From the NCBI RefSeq assembly GCF_030123105.1, contig NZ_CP126095.1:2728001-2792000 (forward strand): a stretch of 64,000 bases of DNA, read 5' to 3'. The position numbers were made by a program, and so were the translations under genes. This DNA comes from Paenibacillus sp. G2S3. GTDB taxonomy: Bacteria > Bacillota > Bacilli > Paenibacillales > Paenibacillaceae. Shown here in pieces: positions 15,051-25,169 of the stretch (the stretch's first letter is position 1; each line of letters opens with the position of its first letter). The notes under the pieces were generated by a model that worked only from the letters and a program-made list of their open reading frames with translations, searched no databases and had not been told where the DNA came from.

Positions 15051-16775
15051 ATGGGTCAAGTCCATAGCGAAATTTTGCCAGGCCGTGTGCAGAGCTCCAA
15101 TATGTCTGATTACACCGAGGCAGTAGCCAATTTTAAGTGGGAGGATGTTGAACGTAACTTCTCATGGTATGACACTGGCAAAGTAAATATGGCACATGAA
15201 GCAGTGGATCGCCACGTTCAAGAAGGACGGGGAGCGGCAACGGCCCTGCTCTACAGTGATGCTGTGCGGGAAGAATCCTACACATTTGCCGATCTGCAGG
15301 AACGTTCGAATCGGTTCGGAAATGTGTTGCGTAAATATGGCATCGGTAAAGGAGATCGGGTATTTATTTTTATGCCTCGCCAACCGGAACTATATTTTAG
15401 TTTACTAGGCATTTTGAAGATTGGGGCAATAGCAGGACCTCTGTTCGAAGCCTTTATGGAGACAGCAGTTAAGGACCGGCTGGAAGATAGCGGTGCCGTT
15501 GCTTTGGTTACTACACCTGAACTACTTCATCGTGTAAAGCGAGATGAGCTCCCGAATTTGCGTCATATTTTTCTAGTAGGCGGTACCACTGATATCGAGC
15601 AAGGTAACTTAGGTTTCACGGAGGAGATGGCTAACGCATCTTCTGACCTTGAATTGGAATGGCTTGACCTGGACGATGGCCTTATCATGCATTATACATC
15701 TGGTTCTACGGGAAAACCTAAAGGCGTTTATCATGTGCAAAGAGCAATGATTCAACATTATTATACAGGTAGAGTGGTGCTGGATCTACGTCCAAATGAT
15801 ATTTACTGGTGTACAGCAGATCCGGGCTGGGTGACTGGAACATCTTACGGAATATTTTCTCCATGGTTAAATGGAGTAACGAATGTCGTGAGAGGGGGGC
15901 GTTTTAGCCCTCAGGATTGGTATAAGACGATTGAACGAAATAAAGTTAGTGTTTGGTACAGTGCCCCAACAGCATTTCGTATGTTGATGGGTGCAGGGGA
16001 GAGTTCAATACAGGGCATTGATTTGAGCAGTCTGCGCCATGTACTGTCTGTTGGGGAACCGTTAAATCCTGAAGTGGTACGGTGGGGAGACAAATTTTAC
16101 AATCAGCGCATTCATGATACTTGGTGGATGACAGAGACGGGGGCACAACTGATCTGCAATTATCCTGGAATGGATATCAAGCCTGGCTCTATGGGTCGAC
16201 CGATACCGGGAGTTGAAGCAGCAATTCTAGATGACCGGGGCAATGTTCTCCCACCGTTCTCTATGGGGAATCTTGCGATACGGACTCCTTGGCCATCTAT
16301 GATGAATTCGATCTGGAACAATCCGACGAAGTATGAGGAATATTTCCGTATTCCTGGTTGGTACATTTCTGGAGATTCCGCTTATATGGATGATGATGGG
16401 TATTTCTGGTTCCAAGGACGAATTGATGACGTTATCAATTCTTCTGGCGAGCGTATTGGCCCCTTTGAAGTGGAGAGTAAATTGGTAGAGCATCCAGCTG
16501 TAGCAGAAGCGGGTGTAATTGGTAAACCGGACCTGGTGCGAGGAGAAATTATTAAGGCTTTCATCTCGCTGAGAGAAGGTTACACTCCTACTGCTGCTCT
16601 GAAAGAGGAGATCGCAGCATTTGTTAAAGCTGGATTGTCTGCTCATGCTGCACCGAGAGAGATCGAATTTAAGGATAAACTTCCTAAGACTCGATCGGGT
16701 AAAATCATGCGGCGTGTATTAAAGGCTTGGGAGCTTCATCTCCCGACTGGCGATTTATCAACGATAGAGGACTAG
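15051..16775 (+). CDS. acsA: Acetyl-CoA synthetase (AMP-forming)
   Basis: Activates acetate to acetyl-CoA through acetyl-AMP. The 574-residue protein has the adenylate-forming P-loop MHYTSGSTGKPKGV, the WWMTETG motif, GWYISGDSAYMDDDGYFWF with the catalytic aspartate, and the C-terminal LPKTRSGKIMRRVL with the acetylatable Lys551. ATG at 15051 is chosen because GAGGGAGG lies 8 bp upstream; a GTG at 15033 overlaps that site. Divergent acuA probably controls it post-translationally. Confidence 0.93.
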   Translation: MGQVHSEILPGRVQSSNMSDYTEAVANFKWEDVERNFSWYDTGKVNMAHEAVDRHVQEGRGAATALLYSDAVREESYTFADLQERSNRFGNVLRKYGIGKGDRVFIFMPRQPELYFSLLGILKIGAIAGPLFEAFMETAVKDRLEDSGAVALVTTPELLHRVKRDELPNLRHIFLVGGTTDIEQGNLGFTEEMANASSDLELEWLDLDDGLIMHYTSGSTGKPKGVYHVQRAMIQHYYTGRVVLDLRPNDIYWCTADPGWVTGTSYGIFSPWLNGVTNVVRGGRFSPQDWYKTIERNKVSVWYSAPTAFRMLMGAGESSIQGIDLSSLRHVLSVGEPLNPEVVRWGDKFYNQRIHDTWWMTETGAQLICNYPGMDIKPGSMGRPIPGVEAAILDDRGNVLPPFSMGNLAIRTPWPSMMNSIWNNPTKYEEYFRIPGWYISGDSAYMDDDGYFWFQGRIDDVINSSGERIGPFEVESKLVEHPAVAEAGVIGKPDLVRGEIIKAFISLREGYTPTAALKEEIAAFVKAGLSAHAAPREIEFKDKLPKTRSGKIMRRVLKAWELHLPTGDLSTIED

Positions 16776-16786
16776 ATTGGAGTATA

Positions 16787-16827
16787 AAAAACACCGTTCC
16801 CTTATGAATTCAAGGGAACGGTGTTTT
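16787..16827. terminator. Bidirectional terminator between acsA and the PBP gene
   Basis: AAAACACCGTTCCCTT pairs with AAGGGAACGGTGTTTT around a short loop, giving A-run and T-run on opposite sides so that it can serve both convergent genes. Confidence 0.88.
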
Positions 16828-16857
16828 GCTGTGTGTAGTTATTTTGTTTACTACTTG

Positions 16858-19770
16858 TTAATGGTTTCCAGACGTATTGCCGGCTGTACCACTATTACTG
16901 TTCCCGCTACTGTTACCTTCGCCAGATGGCGCTGATGTAGGCGTAGGTAGAATAGTTCCTGGAATCTCGATATCCTCTCCTGGTGTGCCTTCAGTGTCTG
17001 TAGGAGGCGTTGTTTCCGGTTGCTGATCCGGAGATGGTGTTGCTTCCGGTGTTGGTGTAGTGCCTCCAGCAACGCTACCAGAGGCTGTCTCATTACCTGC
17101 GACATCAACAGCGCTAACATAGAATGTTGCATTGGCACTCGCAGGTGTTCCTGGCGAGAACACCTTACTCTCGTCAGCCGTAATTACAGCTTGCTTCTGG
17201 AAAGACCCGCCGTTTAAAGAACGGTATAAGCGGTATCCTACTACATCAGGAGAGCCGCTTGGGGAGAAGCTGATCACAGCTTTTCCAGTGCTGTATGAGA
17301 CACTAACATTTCCAGGAGCAGAAGGGGCGGAACCATCGTCCACGCGTGGATCGACTTCAGTAGGGAAATCTGTCTTAGCATCGGCTGGCATATAATACTC
17401 CAGCGATTTATGCTCCTTCATCTTAGGGAAGGCTGCCAAGAGCTCCTTAACTAATTCCTGGATCGGTTTTTCCCGTTTAACTACGATTTTTTCCTTCAGA
17501 AAATCCTCCGGTGTACCTTCGAGCGGGATATAATTGACACCATTGTAAGTAATGTACTTAGCTTTGGAAATACCGTCGTCACTCTCTGTAGGTACATATT
17601 TCGCATTGAAAAGATCCGTTGTGAATTTGTCAGTTAGATCCGTTGGCAGTTTACCGCTGTATGCGGAAACTGTCTTTTTGACAATTCCCTCAGGTTGTGT
17701 GAATTTGTCTGTTACAAATATGTCCGGCTGCTTATCGATAACAGCATTCATGACTTTAGCCCATAAGGTCTGTGCTTGTCGTTTTTGTGTATCTCCTGTA
17801 AGGGTATTGATTTGTTCCTTATAACCAACCCACATGCCAAGTGTGACATCAGGGGTGTAGCCCATGAACCAGACATCTCCATAGTTCTGAGTGGAACCAG
17901 TCTTACCTACAATCGGTACGTCTTTAAAGTGTTTATAATCTCTTCTTACTGTACTTGCAGTACCTTCTGTGATTACCGTACGGAGCATATCGGTCATTAG
18001 ATAAGCAGTTTGTGCAGAGAATACTTGTTCAGGGTTAACCTTGTGCTGATATACGATCTTGCCTTCCGAATCCACAATCTTCTCGATCATGTAAGCATCA
18101 TTAAATGCTCCCTGATTGCCAATGGCGGAATAGGCATTCGTTAATTCTTCAACGGATGTACCGTATCGAAGACCACCTATAACCCCAGTCTGCGCTCTGT
18201 AATCATCTTCGGTGAGGGTAGTAATCCCTAGCTTTTTAGTAAAGGCCCAAGCATCCTCTATTCCGACCTTCTCGTTAAACAGTTTAAGCGCCGGCAGGTT
18301 GAGTGATTTGTTAAGCGCATAACGAGCCGTAACTAAGCCCTGATAGCGATTGTTAGCATTTTTAGGGATATGGAAGCTTGTTCCGCGATCCTTCAAAATG
18401 ATTGGAGCATCATCCAAGATCCCAGCAGGTTGAATCAGTCCAGCGTCCAAGGCAGGTAGGTAAGCTGAAATCGGCTTCATCGTTGAACCAGGTTGCCGGA
18501 CCATTTGGGTTGCGTAGTTCATTTGCTCGATATTAAAATCGCGGCCCTCAATCATACCGAGAATGGCTCCGGTCTTGTTGTCGATCAATATGCCAGCCGT
18601 CTGTTCGATGCCTTTTGTTTTGCTGTCCTTGGTGAAATTACTACTATCTTCGGAGATACTGTGCATTGCACTGTATACTTTCTTATCAATCGTGGTGTAG
18701 ACTCTGTAACCACCAGTCATTAACTGTTGTCTTGCTTCCTCAAGAAGCACGGCATTATCACTAGAGCTAGCAGTATCCGTTGTACTGTTTTTCTCTTCAT
18801 TTAGAGATAGAATAATCTCAGCTGCTTTACGCTCCGTTTCCATCATCAGGTATGGATATGTAGCATAGGCTTTTTTAGTATGAGGAGCGAGGGAACTTTT
18901 AATATCAAATTTGAGTGCTTCATCATATTGGGAAGTAGTGATCTTATTCTCCTCTAGCATGCGACGAAGTACAAGTTGTTGACGATCCATAGCTCTATTG
19001 AACGCCTTTGCGTTGAATTCTCCAACGCCATTGAATGCTGAATAAGTGGATGGAAGCTGTGGAAGACCGGCCAAATACGCCGCTTGGGCAATATTCAACT
19101 TGTCCAGATCATCCAGACCGAATATACCTTTGGATGCAGCTTTAATCCCAAATACGTTGTAGCCATTCGAGCCATTACCGAACGGAACCTTGTTCAGATA
19201 AGCCGTTAATATCTCTTGCTTGGTCAAGAAGCGCTCCAGTCTAAGTGAGAGCAGTATTTCTTTTACTTTACGATCTTCTGTCCGATCCAGATTCAGGAAT
19301 ACACGTCTTGCAAGCTGTTGAGTAAGTGTACTGCCCCCGGTCTGTACGGATTCGTTTAATAACTTTTGTTTGACAGCACGTAAGGTGCCTTTGAAATCCA
19401 CACCATTATGCTCATTAAAATTATTGTCCTCTATAGCTAGAACTGCATCAATAATAAGCTGGGGGATATCGTTGTATTCAATGAGCCTTCGGTCTTCTTC
19501 TGTACGAAGCTGGCCGATTGGGGCACCATCACGGAAGTATGCGAATCCGGTGATAGCATTTTGACTGACTTGCTGTTGAATCATTTCCTCGGAGCGAACA
19601 GGATCATCTTTCACAATGGAAGTGACATATCCTGCTACAGCACCGCCGGCGAACAGAATGCCTATTATGCCAAGAATAAACATCCACTTAACTACAGAAC
19701 CAAACCTGCTGAGCCCGGATCTGCGGGGTGAAGGCTTCTTTACGTTTTTTTTCTTGTTCTCTTGAACCAT
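16858..19770 (-). CDS. ponA: Class A penicillin-binding protein (PBP1A-type)
   Basis: Bifunctional peptidoglycan synthase: glycan chain polymerisation plus peptide crosslinking outside the membrane. The 970 residues comprise a basic cytoplasmic tail, one transmembrane helix (about 27-50), a GT51 domain (catalytic Glu114 in AIEDNNF; TGGSTLTQQLARR), and a transpeptidase domain (Ser429-x-x-Lys432 in QPGSTMKP, SLN in NKSLNLP, KTGST). An FN3-like domain follows (about 800-890), then a Pro/Thr/Glu and Gly/Asn/Ser-rich tail. AAAGGAGGA precedes the ATG on the minus strand. FN3 plus disordered tail suggests contact with the thick wall; inferred. Confidence 0.93.
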   Translation of the reverse strand: MVQENKKKNVKKPSPRRSGLSRFGSVVKWMFILGIIGILFAGGAVAGYVTSIVKDDPVRSEEMIQQQVSQNAITGFAYFRDGAPIGQLRTEEDRRLIEYNDIPQLIIDAVLAIEDNNFNEHNGVDFKGTLRAVKQKLLNESVQTGGSTLTQQLARRVFLNLDRTEDRKVKEILLSLRLERFLTKQEILTAYLNKVPFGNGSNGYNVFGIKAASKGIFGLDDLDKLNIAQAAYLAGLPQLPSTYSAFNGVGEFNAKAFNRAMDRQQLVLRRMLEENKITTSQYDEALKFDIKSSLAPHTKKAYATYPYLMMETERKAAEIILSLNEEKNSTTDTASSSDNAVLLEEARQQLMTGGYRVYTTIDKKVYSAMHSISEDSSNFTKDSKTKGIEQTAGILIDNKTGAILGMIEGRDFNIEQMNYATQMVRQPGSTMKPISAYLPALDAGLIQPAGILDDAPIILKDRGTSFHIPKNANNRYQGLVTARYALNKSLNLPALKLFNEKVGIEDAWAFTKKLGITTLTEDDYRAQTGVIGGLRYGTSVEELTNAYSAIGNQGAFNDAYMIEKIVDSEGKIVYQHKVNPEQVFSAQTAYLMTDMLRTVITEGTASTVRRDYKHFKDVPIVGKTGSTQNYGDVWFMGYTPDVTLGMWVGYKEQINTLTGDTQKRQAQTLWAKVMNAVIDKQPDIFVTDKFTQPEGIVKKTVSAYSGKLPTDLTDKFTTDLFNAKYVPTESDDGISKAKYITYNGVNYIPLEGTPEDFLKEKIVVKREKPIQELVKELLAAFPKMKEHKSLEYYMPADAKTDFPTEVDPRVDDGSAPSAPGNVSVSYSTGKAVISFSPSGSPDVVGYRLYRSLNGGSFQKQAVITADESKVFSPGTPASANATFYVSAVDVAGNETASGSVAGGTTPTPEATPSPDQQPETTPPTDTEGTPGEDIEIPGTILPTPTSAPSGEGNSSGNSNSGTAGNTSGNH

Positions 19771-19860
19771 CGACGATAATTCCTCCTTTTAACGGAATTA
19801 TTATAGCACAAATTGGCGATTTTGGATGCAGTCGCAGTGTTCATTACCTATTAGAATAAC

Positions 19861-19891
19861 AAAAAGCCTCCGGATAAATCCGGAGGCTTTG
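19861..19891 (-). terminator. Rho-independent terminator after rpsD
   Basis: On the minus strand AAAGCCTCCGGAT pairs with ATCCGGAGGCTTT and is followed by TTGTT. It lies between rpsD and the PBP gene, which therefore needs its own promoter or read-through. Confidence 0.85.
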
Positions 19892-19915
19892 GTCATACTC
19901 GCTAAAAGCGAGATA

Positions 19916-20515
19916 TTAACGGTTGTAGAACTCGACGATTTGTTTCTCATCGATATCCTGGGAAAGCTCGGAACGTTCTGGCAAACGAATATATTTACCT
20001 TCGAAAGATCCTTCAGCATATTCCAGGTAAGCTGGAAGGTGGGAACGGTTAGCAAGAGCTTCTTTGATGGAAGCCATGCTTTGGCTTCTTTCGCGAAGAC
20101 CGATAACGTCGCCCAAGCTTACACGGTAAGAAGCGATGTCGACTTTTTTGCCGTTAACAGTTACGTGTCCGTGGGATACCAACTGACGTGCACCAGCACG
20201 GGAGTTAGCAAATCCAAGACGGTAAACTAGGTTGTCCAAGCGGCTTTCAAGCAAGAACATGAAGTTTTCGCCCGCAAGACCTGGAAGCTTTTGTGCTTTA
20301 GTGAAGAGAGTTTTGAATTGTTTCTCTCCCAAACCATACATGTGACGCAGTTTTTGTTTTTCCAAAAGCTGCATTCCGTAGTTACTTACTTTTCTGCGTT
20401 GGTTAGCTCCGTGTTGTCCTGGTGGAAAAGGGCGTTTCAAATCTTTTCCTGTACCGCTAAGGGAAATTCCCAGACGGCGGCTGAGTTTGAATTTAGGTCC
20501 GGTGTAACGTGCCAT
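19916..20515 (-). CDS. rpsD: 30S ribosomal protein S4
   Basis: Primary 16S rRNA-binding protein of the small subunit, also a translational autoregulator in Bacillus. 199 residues, with [20 protein letters not shown] at the start, the S4 RNA-binding domain [20 protein letters not shown] followed by [17 protein letters not shown], and the C-terminal IVEFYNR. No zinc-binding cysteines, so this is the C-minus form. AAAGGAG precedes the ATG. It is transcribed alone from a strong promoter with a structured leader. Confidence 0.97.
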   Translation of the reverse strand: MARYTGPKFKLSRRLGISLSGTGKDLKRPFPPGQHGANQRRKVSNYGMQLLEKQKLRHMYGLGEKQFKTLFTKAQKLPGLAGENFMFLLESRLDNLVYRLGFANSRAGARQLVSHGHVTVNGKKVDIASYRVSLGDVIGLRERSQSMASIKEALANRSHLPAYLEYAEGSFEGKYIRLPERSELSQDIDEKQIVEFYNR

Positions 20516-20704
20516 GTTATAGTAGACTCCTTTATAATTGAAATTTCAGGGTAGGGCCTATTTGCGCCGCATTTCGTATCCGTGATTAGCATTAATGGCT
20601 TCCACACTGCCAGGGAAGTTCAGCCGCTGCCCTGGCAGTAACGAAATGCGTGAGGGTGACACAACGTTACGCCCAAGTAAGACTTGTTACAGTCTTGTTC
20701 AACA
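20516..20704 (-). ncRNA. Structured rpsD leader (S4 autoregulatory element candidate)
   Basis: The leader of about 190 nt contains nested helices. The outer stem pairs ACGAAATGC (20641-20649) with GCATTTCGT (20569-20577), 9 of 9 bp. The inner stem pairs ACTGCCAGGG (20606-20615) with CCCTGGCAGT (20630-20639), 10 of 10 bp. In Bacillus, S4 represses its own mRNA through a leader structure, so a similar role is inferred here. Confidence 0.65.
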
Positions 20705-20710
20705 ATAAAT

Positions 20711-20738
20711 ATTATATGAATACAGTATATAAAGTCAA
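20711..20738 (-). promoter_or_regulatory. rpsD promoter
   Basis: On the minus strand TTGACT (20733-20738), 16 bp, TATAAT (20711-20716). Perfect -10 and near-perfect -35, about 195 bp upstream of rpsD. Confidence 0.7.
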
Positions 20739-20914
20739 GCGCTTATTAAAAGAGTTTTTGTCAATCTTTGTCGATAGTTCTTTGGTCCTAAAAAAAAGTC
20801 CCGGAAATGATGAAAATATAATGCAATGCACAAAGAAAGGGAGTAAAATATAGTTAATTAGTTGTTAGTAGGGAAGATAGTTTTCTTAATCAAGATGCAA
20901 AGGGGATCTTCGTT

Positions 20915-22909
20915 ATGTCAGAGCAGAAAGCATACGTCCATAAAGACAGCCGTATGCTGTTACAGGACAACATACAAGCTAGTAGAGATTCCGAAGATCC
21001 CACCGCTTGGCTTAGGGAAACGGAAATAGTAACGCATGACTTCCCTTATCTAGCAAATCTGATTGCTGACAGTTTCAATGAATGGTTTGGTGGGCTCGAC
21101 GTCCTTCCATTCTCCAGATCATGGGAATGGTGTGTGCTGAATTTTGAAGGTAAATATTTAAACAATAGTATGGATCAACAAGAACTATGGAGGCAACAGT
21201 GGGAACAGGCGGCGGCTTCTAGCTTGATTTCAGAAACAATCTCTGCCGTTCCGTTAACCGTAGAAGGTAAGGATATGAGTTTTTTTACCATACCGCTATT
21301 CACCCGCGTCGACAATGAAATTTTTGCATTTTTGGGCTGTTCTATGCCTACGCAACAATATGAAATGGGTGGACGAGATACTGCAGAAGCTATGTCGCTG
21401 CATTACCGCACCTGTTTTTATCATAAGTTTGAACATATATTTGTAGCTGATCTTGCAAGTACCCATATTCATGCAGAACGTGAAAGCAATCGTCGTTCAT
21501 TGTTATTTCAGATTGTCCAGCGGATGCATGACAATATTGATGTAGATGCTGTACTTTCGGAAGTCATCGATAGCATCTCTGCGATGTATCCTGGAGCCAG
21601 ACTCGACCTGTATATGTCACAAGATCATCGCAGCACTAATCCGCAGGTCAAACCCTTACCTTTCCACATGTCCAGTGATGATGTCTGTGCCAGGGCGTTC
21701 AAGGATGGTCGTGTTGCACTGCGCACTAGTGATGAAAATCACCGAAATGTAGAAATAGGGCTTCCGTTAGGTGGTAAGCAGGGGGTTTATGGGGTATTCC
21801 ATATGGTGATGGATAATCCAATCTTCCCTGACGTTGATTTACGGTTTCTCACAATGGTAGCCGATACGGCAGGGACTGCTTTTGAGAATGCCAAGCTTTA
21901 TGAGCGCTCCAATCAGTTAATCCGTGAGCTTCGCATGAGTAATGAGCTTACCCAGCGTTTGAATCAAAGCTTGCGTTTAGGTGATATTTTTCAATTTGCG
22001 TTTGAGGAGCTACTTGAAATGTTTGGTGCGGATTACTGCTGCATCTTACATATGAATGAGGAAAAGGGTGGTCTGGAAGTTATTGCCTGCAATCATCCCT
22101 CTTTGCAGAACGAAATTTTAGAAGTAGGGGCAGGCTTAGGAGGAAAGGTATATTCCACAGGAGAATCACTGATTATGTCTGATTACATAGATAATCCTAA
22201 GACAACTTCCCGGCTTATGAATGCTACCGGCTCGCAGTCGCTGATTGCTACTCCTCTTAGTGTGGGTGGTGAAATACGTGGTGCGATCATGTTGGCACAT
22301 CGTGATGCACATTATTTTTCATATGACAATTACAGGTTGCTGCAGGCGATGGCGGGACATATTGGTTTAGCGGTAGGCAATGCCAGGCTACATGCTGAAG
22401 TCAGACGTCTTGCGAACAGAGATAGCCTAACTGGACTTTATGCTCGTCATTACTTGGACGAAGAGATAAAAGAAAGACAGTCTACGGACTTTTGCGGCTG
22501 TTTAATTGTTGTGGATATTGACCAGTTCAAGATTGTAAATGATACTTACGGTCATCAAAAAGGCGATAAGATTCTAAAAGAGGTTAGTGATATTGTGAAA
22601 ACCTCCATCCGTCAAGGCGATATTGCCGCAAGATGGGGTGGGGAGGAGCTCTCCGTTTATTTACCGTTAATGGGGATGCAGCAGGCGGGTTATGTAGCTG
22701 AGCGTATACGCAAACGCGTTATGGAAGAAACTGAACCTAGTGTAACGGTATCCTGCGGAATAGCGGAATGGAGCTGGATGGACGATCGAGTAAGCGTCGA
22801 GTCATTGTTTTATCGAGCGGATATGGCACTGTATAAAGCCAAGCATAATGGTCGTAACCAAGTAGTCTTTGATACGAAAGAAAATGTTAACCATGCGAAG
22901 AACCCTTGA
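20915..22909 (+). CDS. Diguanylate cyclase with GAF domains
   Basis: Makes cyclic di-GMP. The 664-residue soluble protein has an N-terminal sensor-like region (1-180), GAF-like domains at about 185-320 and 340-490 (FEELLEMFGADYCCILHMNE, then LSVGGEIRGAIMLAHRD), and a GGDEF domain from about 500. The active motif is RWGGEELS (GGEEL 575-579), and an intact product-inhibition site RQGD (566-569) lies five residues before it. No EAL domain or transmembrane segment. AAGGGG precedes the ATG. It is divergent from rpsD and stands alone. The ligand of the GAF domains is unknown. Confidence 0.9.
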   Translation: MSEQKAYVHKDSRMLLQDNIQASRDSEDPTAWLRETEIVTHDFPYLANLIADSFNEWFGGLDVLPFSRSWEWCVLNFEGKYLNNSMDQQELWRQQWEQAAASSLISETISAVPLTVEGKDMSFFTIPLFTRVDNEIFAFLGCSMPTQQYEMGGRDTAEAMSLHYRTCFYHKFEHIFVADLASTHIHAERESNRRSLLFQIVQRMHDNIDVDAVLSEVIDSISAMYPGARLDLYMSQDHRSTNPQVKPLPFHMSSDDVCARAFKDGRVALRTSDENHRNVEIGLPLGGKQGVYGVFHMVMDNPIFPDVDLRFLTMVADTAGTAFENAKLYERSNQLIRELRMSNELTQRLNQSLRLGDIFQFAFEELLEMFGADYCCILHMNEEKGGLEVIACNHPSLQNEILEVGAGLGGKVYSTGESLIMSDYIDNPKTTSRLMNATGSQSLIATPLSVGGEIRGAIMLAHRDAHYFSYDNYRLLQAMAGHIGLAVGNARLHAEVRRLANRDSLTGLYARHYLDEEIKERQSTDFCGCLIVVDIDQFKIVNDTYGHQKGDKILKEVSDIVKTSIRQGDIAARWGGEELSVYLPLMGMQQAGYVAERIRKRVMEETEPSVTVSCGIAEWSWMDDRVSVESLFYRADMALYKAKHNGRNQVVFDTKENVNHAKNP

Positions 22910-22938
22910 GGCTTGCCTCAGGGGTTCTTTTTTTTTTA
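22898..22938 (+). terminator. Terminator overlapping the end of the diguanylate cyclase gene
   Basis: AAGAACCCTTGAGG pairs with CCTCAGGGGTTCTT and is followed by nine T. The left arm includes the last codons and the TGA stop. Confidence 0.9.
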
Positions 22939-23063
22939 TATAAAAAAGAATAAAGTGATGCACATTTATTCTGGCTCTAATTGCGGTATAAGGCTTGCAG
23001 GAAGGGAGAACCCTATACGTGGGTTGTACTTAAGTAAAATACTCCTAGAAAGGCCTGAGGTCC

Positions 23064-23936
23064 GTGAGAAAGCTATTATTACTTAAGGGAGTAGTCCCTG
23101 TAGTTCTGACACTGTATTGCCTGTTATGTAGCGGCTGTAGCGTCATAAGAGATAAACCTGCGAAGGAAGATTTAAGCTTGGCGTTGGCAGGGATGGCGGG
23201 AAGTGATGAGGTTGTTTTTGAAGGGGCGAATATGCTGACACGAGGGGGAACAACGGTTCCTGAATCCTTATTGTTCTACGGAGGCACAGTGGAGGACCAT
23301 AAAAAGGTAAAGCTGTACACCCTTCTTCCAGATAAATCCACGATCCAAAAAAAAGCTGCTGGTGGCGCTAAAGATTTAAAGAATAGCACTAGCACCTATG
23401 CACTGAAACCTTACTACAGTCAGCTAGAGAAAAAAGAGGGCAGATGGGAACTTCAGACTACCGAAAATACCTCGGAGGTGGGAAATCCTTTACCTGCGCT
23501 TAATCCGCTGAAACAACTCGAGGAGCTTGAGTCCATGGAGAAGAACGTAACTGAAGAGGCTGGGGCTGGCAGAGGGACAAGTGTGCTGCGTATCGAATTG
23601 ACGCCTTCGGAGGCTAGAAAGCAGCTGTCTGCTGAATTGGAGAAAGAAATGCAGAACCTTCGACCTAAAGTTCCCGAATCGGCTGAGAACAACACAGAGG
23701 CTGATCAGGCAGTAGCGAAGGCTTTGGATAAGCTGTGGCAGAAGAAAAATAATGAATTACAGCAAAAGCTGAAAGAGGCTAATATAGAAACGGTCTACCA
23801 CCTAACGGTTGATAAGAAACATAACCTGCCTAGAAGACTTACCTTGAATCGAAAAGTAAGCTATTCGGGTGAAATGATGAATAAATCTGAAAATGAAACT
23901 TATGTTTCTAAGGTGGATTTCACAGGTTACCGTTAA
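23064..23936 (+). CDS. Putative lipoprotein, function unknown
   Basis: A 290-residue protein with a lipoprotein signal: basic start, hydrophobic core, and a lipobox LLCSGC that makes Cys25 the likely lipidated residue. The mature part is charged, with a helical Lys/Glu-rich section (about 185-245) rich in KLWQKKNNELQQKLKEANI-like sequence that may form a coiled coil, and a C-terminal beta segment. GTG start with GAGG six bases upstream. A perfect 8-bp inverted repeat (AGAATAAA/TTTATTCT, 22947-22972) lies in the upstream gap. No family recognised. Confidence 0.7.
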   Translation: MRKLLLLKGVVPVVLTLYCLLCSGCSVIRDKPAKEDLSLALAGMAGSDEVVFEGANMLTRGGTTVPESLLFYGGTVEDHKKVKLYTLLPDKSTIQKKAAGGAKDLKNSTSTYALKPYYSQLEKKEGRWELQTTENTSEVGNPLPALNPLKQLEELESMEKNVTEEAGAGRGTSVLRIELTPSEARKQLSAELEKEMQNLRPKVPESAENNTEADQAVAKALDKLWQKKNNELQQKLKEANIETVYHLTVDKKHNLPRRLTLNRKVSYSGEMMNKSENETYVSKVDFTGYR

Positions 23937-24031
23937 TCTTTACATTGTTATGCAGGTCTTGCGCTCCATAAAGGGCGTGCTACAATAGAACAGCATGCTT
24001 ATTTTTCAGACAGAGGAAGGAAGAGTACACA

Positions 24032-25147
24032 ATGAAAGATCCCAGAATTCAAAAGCTGGCGGCAAATCTTGTAGGTTATTCCGTAGATGTTCAGCCAGGC
24101 GAGAACGTGCTTGTAGAAATGATTGGCAACGAAAGAGATTTAATTAAAGCTGTTGTTGAGGAAATCGGCAAGGCCGGCGGTCATGCTTTTGTACAGTTGA
24201 CAGATCGTACAGTCCTACGCAGCATGCTTAAATATGCAACGCGTGAGAGTCTTCAGACATGGGCTGAAATTGACTTGAACCGGATGAAGCAAATGGATTG
24301 TTATATCGGCATCCGTGCAGGTGAGAATGTAAATGACCTGTCCGATGTTCCAGAAGAAAATATGAAATTGTATAATTCTTTGTATTCCCATCCAGTGCAT
24401 AGTGAACAACGCGTGAAGCATACGAAGTGGGTAGTATTACGTTATCCCAATGCGAGTATGGCTCAGCTTGCAAATATTAGTACAGAAGCATTTGAGGACT
24501 TTTATTTCGAAGTGTGTAATTTGGATTACGCCAAAATGGACAAGGCTCAGGATGCATTGGCTGATCTCATGCGCAGAACAGATAAGGTACATATTTCGGG
24601 TCCAGGAACAGATCTTAAGTTCTCTATTAAAGGAATCGGTGCAGAGAAATGCTCTGGTCAAAAAAATATTCCGGATGGTGAGGTTTACAGCGCCCCCGTT
24701 CGTGATTCTGTAAATGGAACGATCAGCTATAATGCACCATCTGTATATAACGGAGTGACTTTCGAAAATATCAAATTCAAATTCGAGAACGGCAAAATTG
24801 TTGAAGCGACAAGCAACGACTCTGCTCGCTTGAATGAAATTCTGAATTCAGATGACGGCGCACGTCACATCGGCGAATTTGCCATAGGCTTTAATCCGTA
24901 CATTTTGCACCCAATGAATGACATTCTGTTCGATGAGAAAATTGCAGGCAGCCTGCACTTTACACCAGGACAAGCATATGATGTTACAGATAACGGAAAT
25001 CGTTCCTCGATTCACTGGGATCTTGTATTAATCCAACGTCCAGACTATGGCGGCGGAGAAATTTATTTTGATGATGTATTGATCCGTAAGGATGGAATCT
25101 TCGTGTTACCAGAACTGGAAGGTCTGAATCCTGAAAACTTGAAATAA
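24032..25147 (+). CDS. M29-family aminopeptidase
   Basis: Metal-dependent exopeptidase of the AmpS/aminopeptidase T family that removes N-terminal residues from peptides in the cytoplasm. The 371-residue length is slightly short of the usual 400-410. Metal-ligand motifs are in family order: IPDGEVYSAP (Glu), GEFAIGFNP (Glu), GSLHFTPGQAY (His) and SSIHWDLVL (His and Asp). GAGGAAGG precedes the ATG. It appears monocistronic. Confidence 0.9.
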   Translation: MKDPRIQKLAANLVGYSVDVQPGENVLVEMIGNERDLIKAVVEEIGKAGGHAFVQLTDRTVLRSMLKYATRESLQTWAEIDLNRMKQMDCYIGIRAGENVNDLSDVPEENMKLYNSLYSHPVHSEQRVKHTKWVVLRYPNASMAQLANISTEAFEDFYFEVCNLDYAKMDKAQDALADLMRRTDKVHISGPGTDLKFSIKGIGAEKCSGQKNIPDGEVYSAPVRDSVNGTISYNAPSVYNGVTFENIKFKFENGKIVEATSNDSARLNEILNSDDGARHIGEFAIGFNPYILHPMNDILFDEKIAGSLHFTPGQAYDVTDNGNRSSIHWDLVLIQRPDYGGGEIYFDDVLIRKDGIFVLPELEGLNPENLK

Positions 25148-25169
25148 GCTGTAAAAGTAAGAAAACACC

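Noticed and set aside
16227..16646. Minus-strand 139-codon frame inside acsA
   Set aside because: Antisense shadow of a conserved gene, without start signals.
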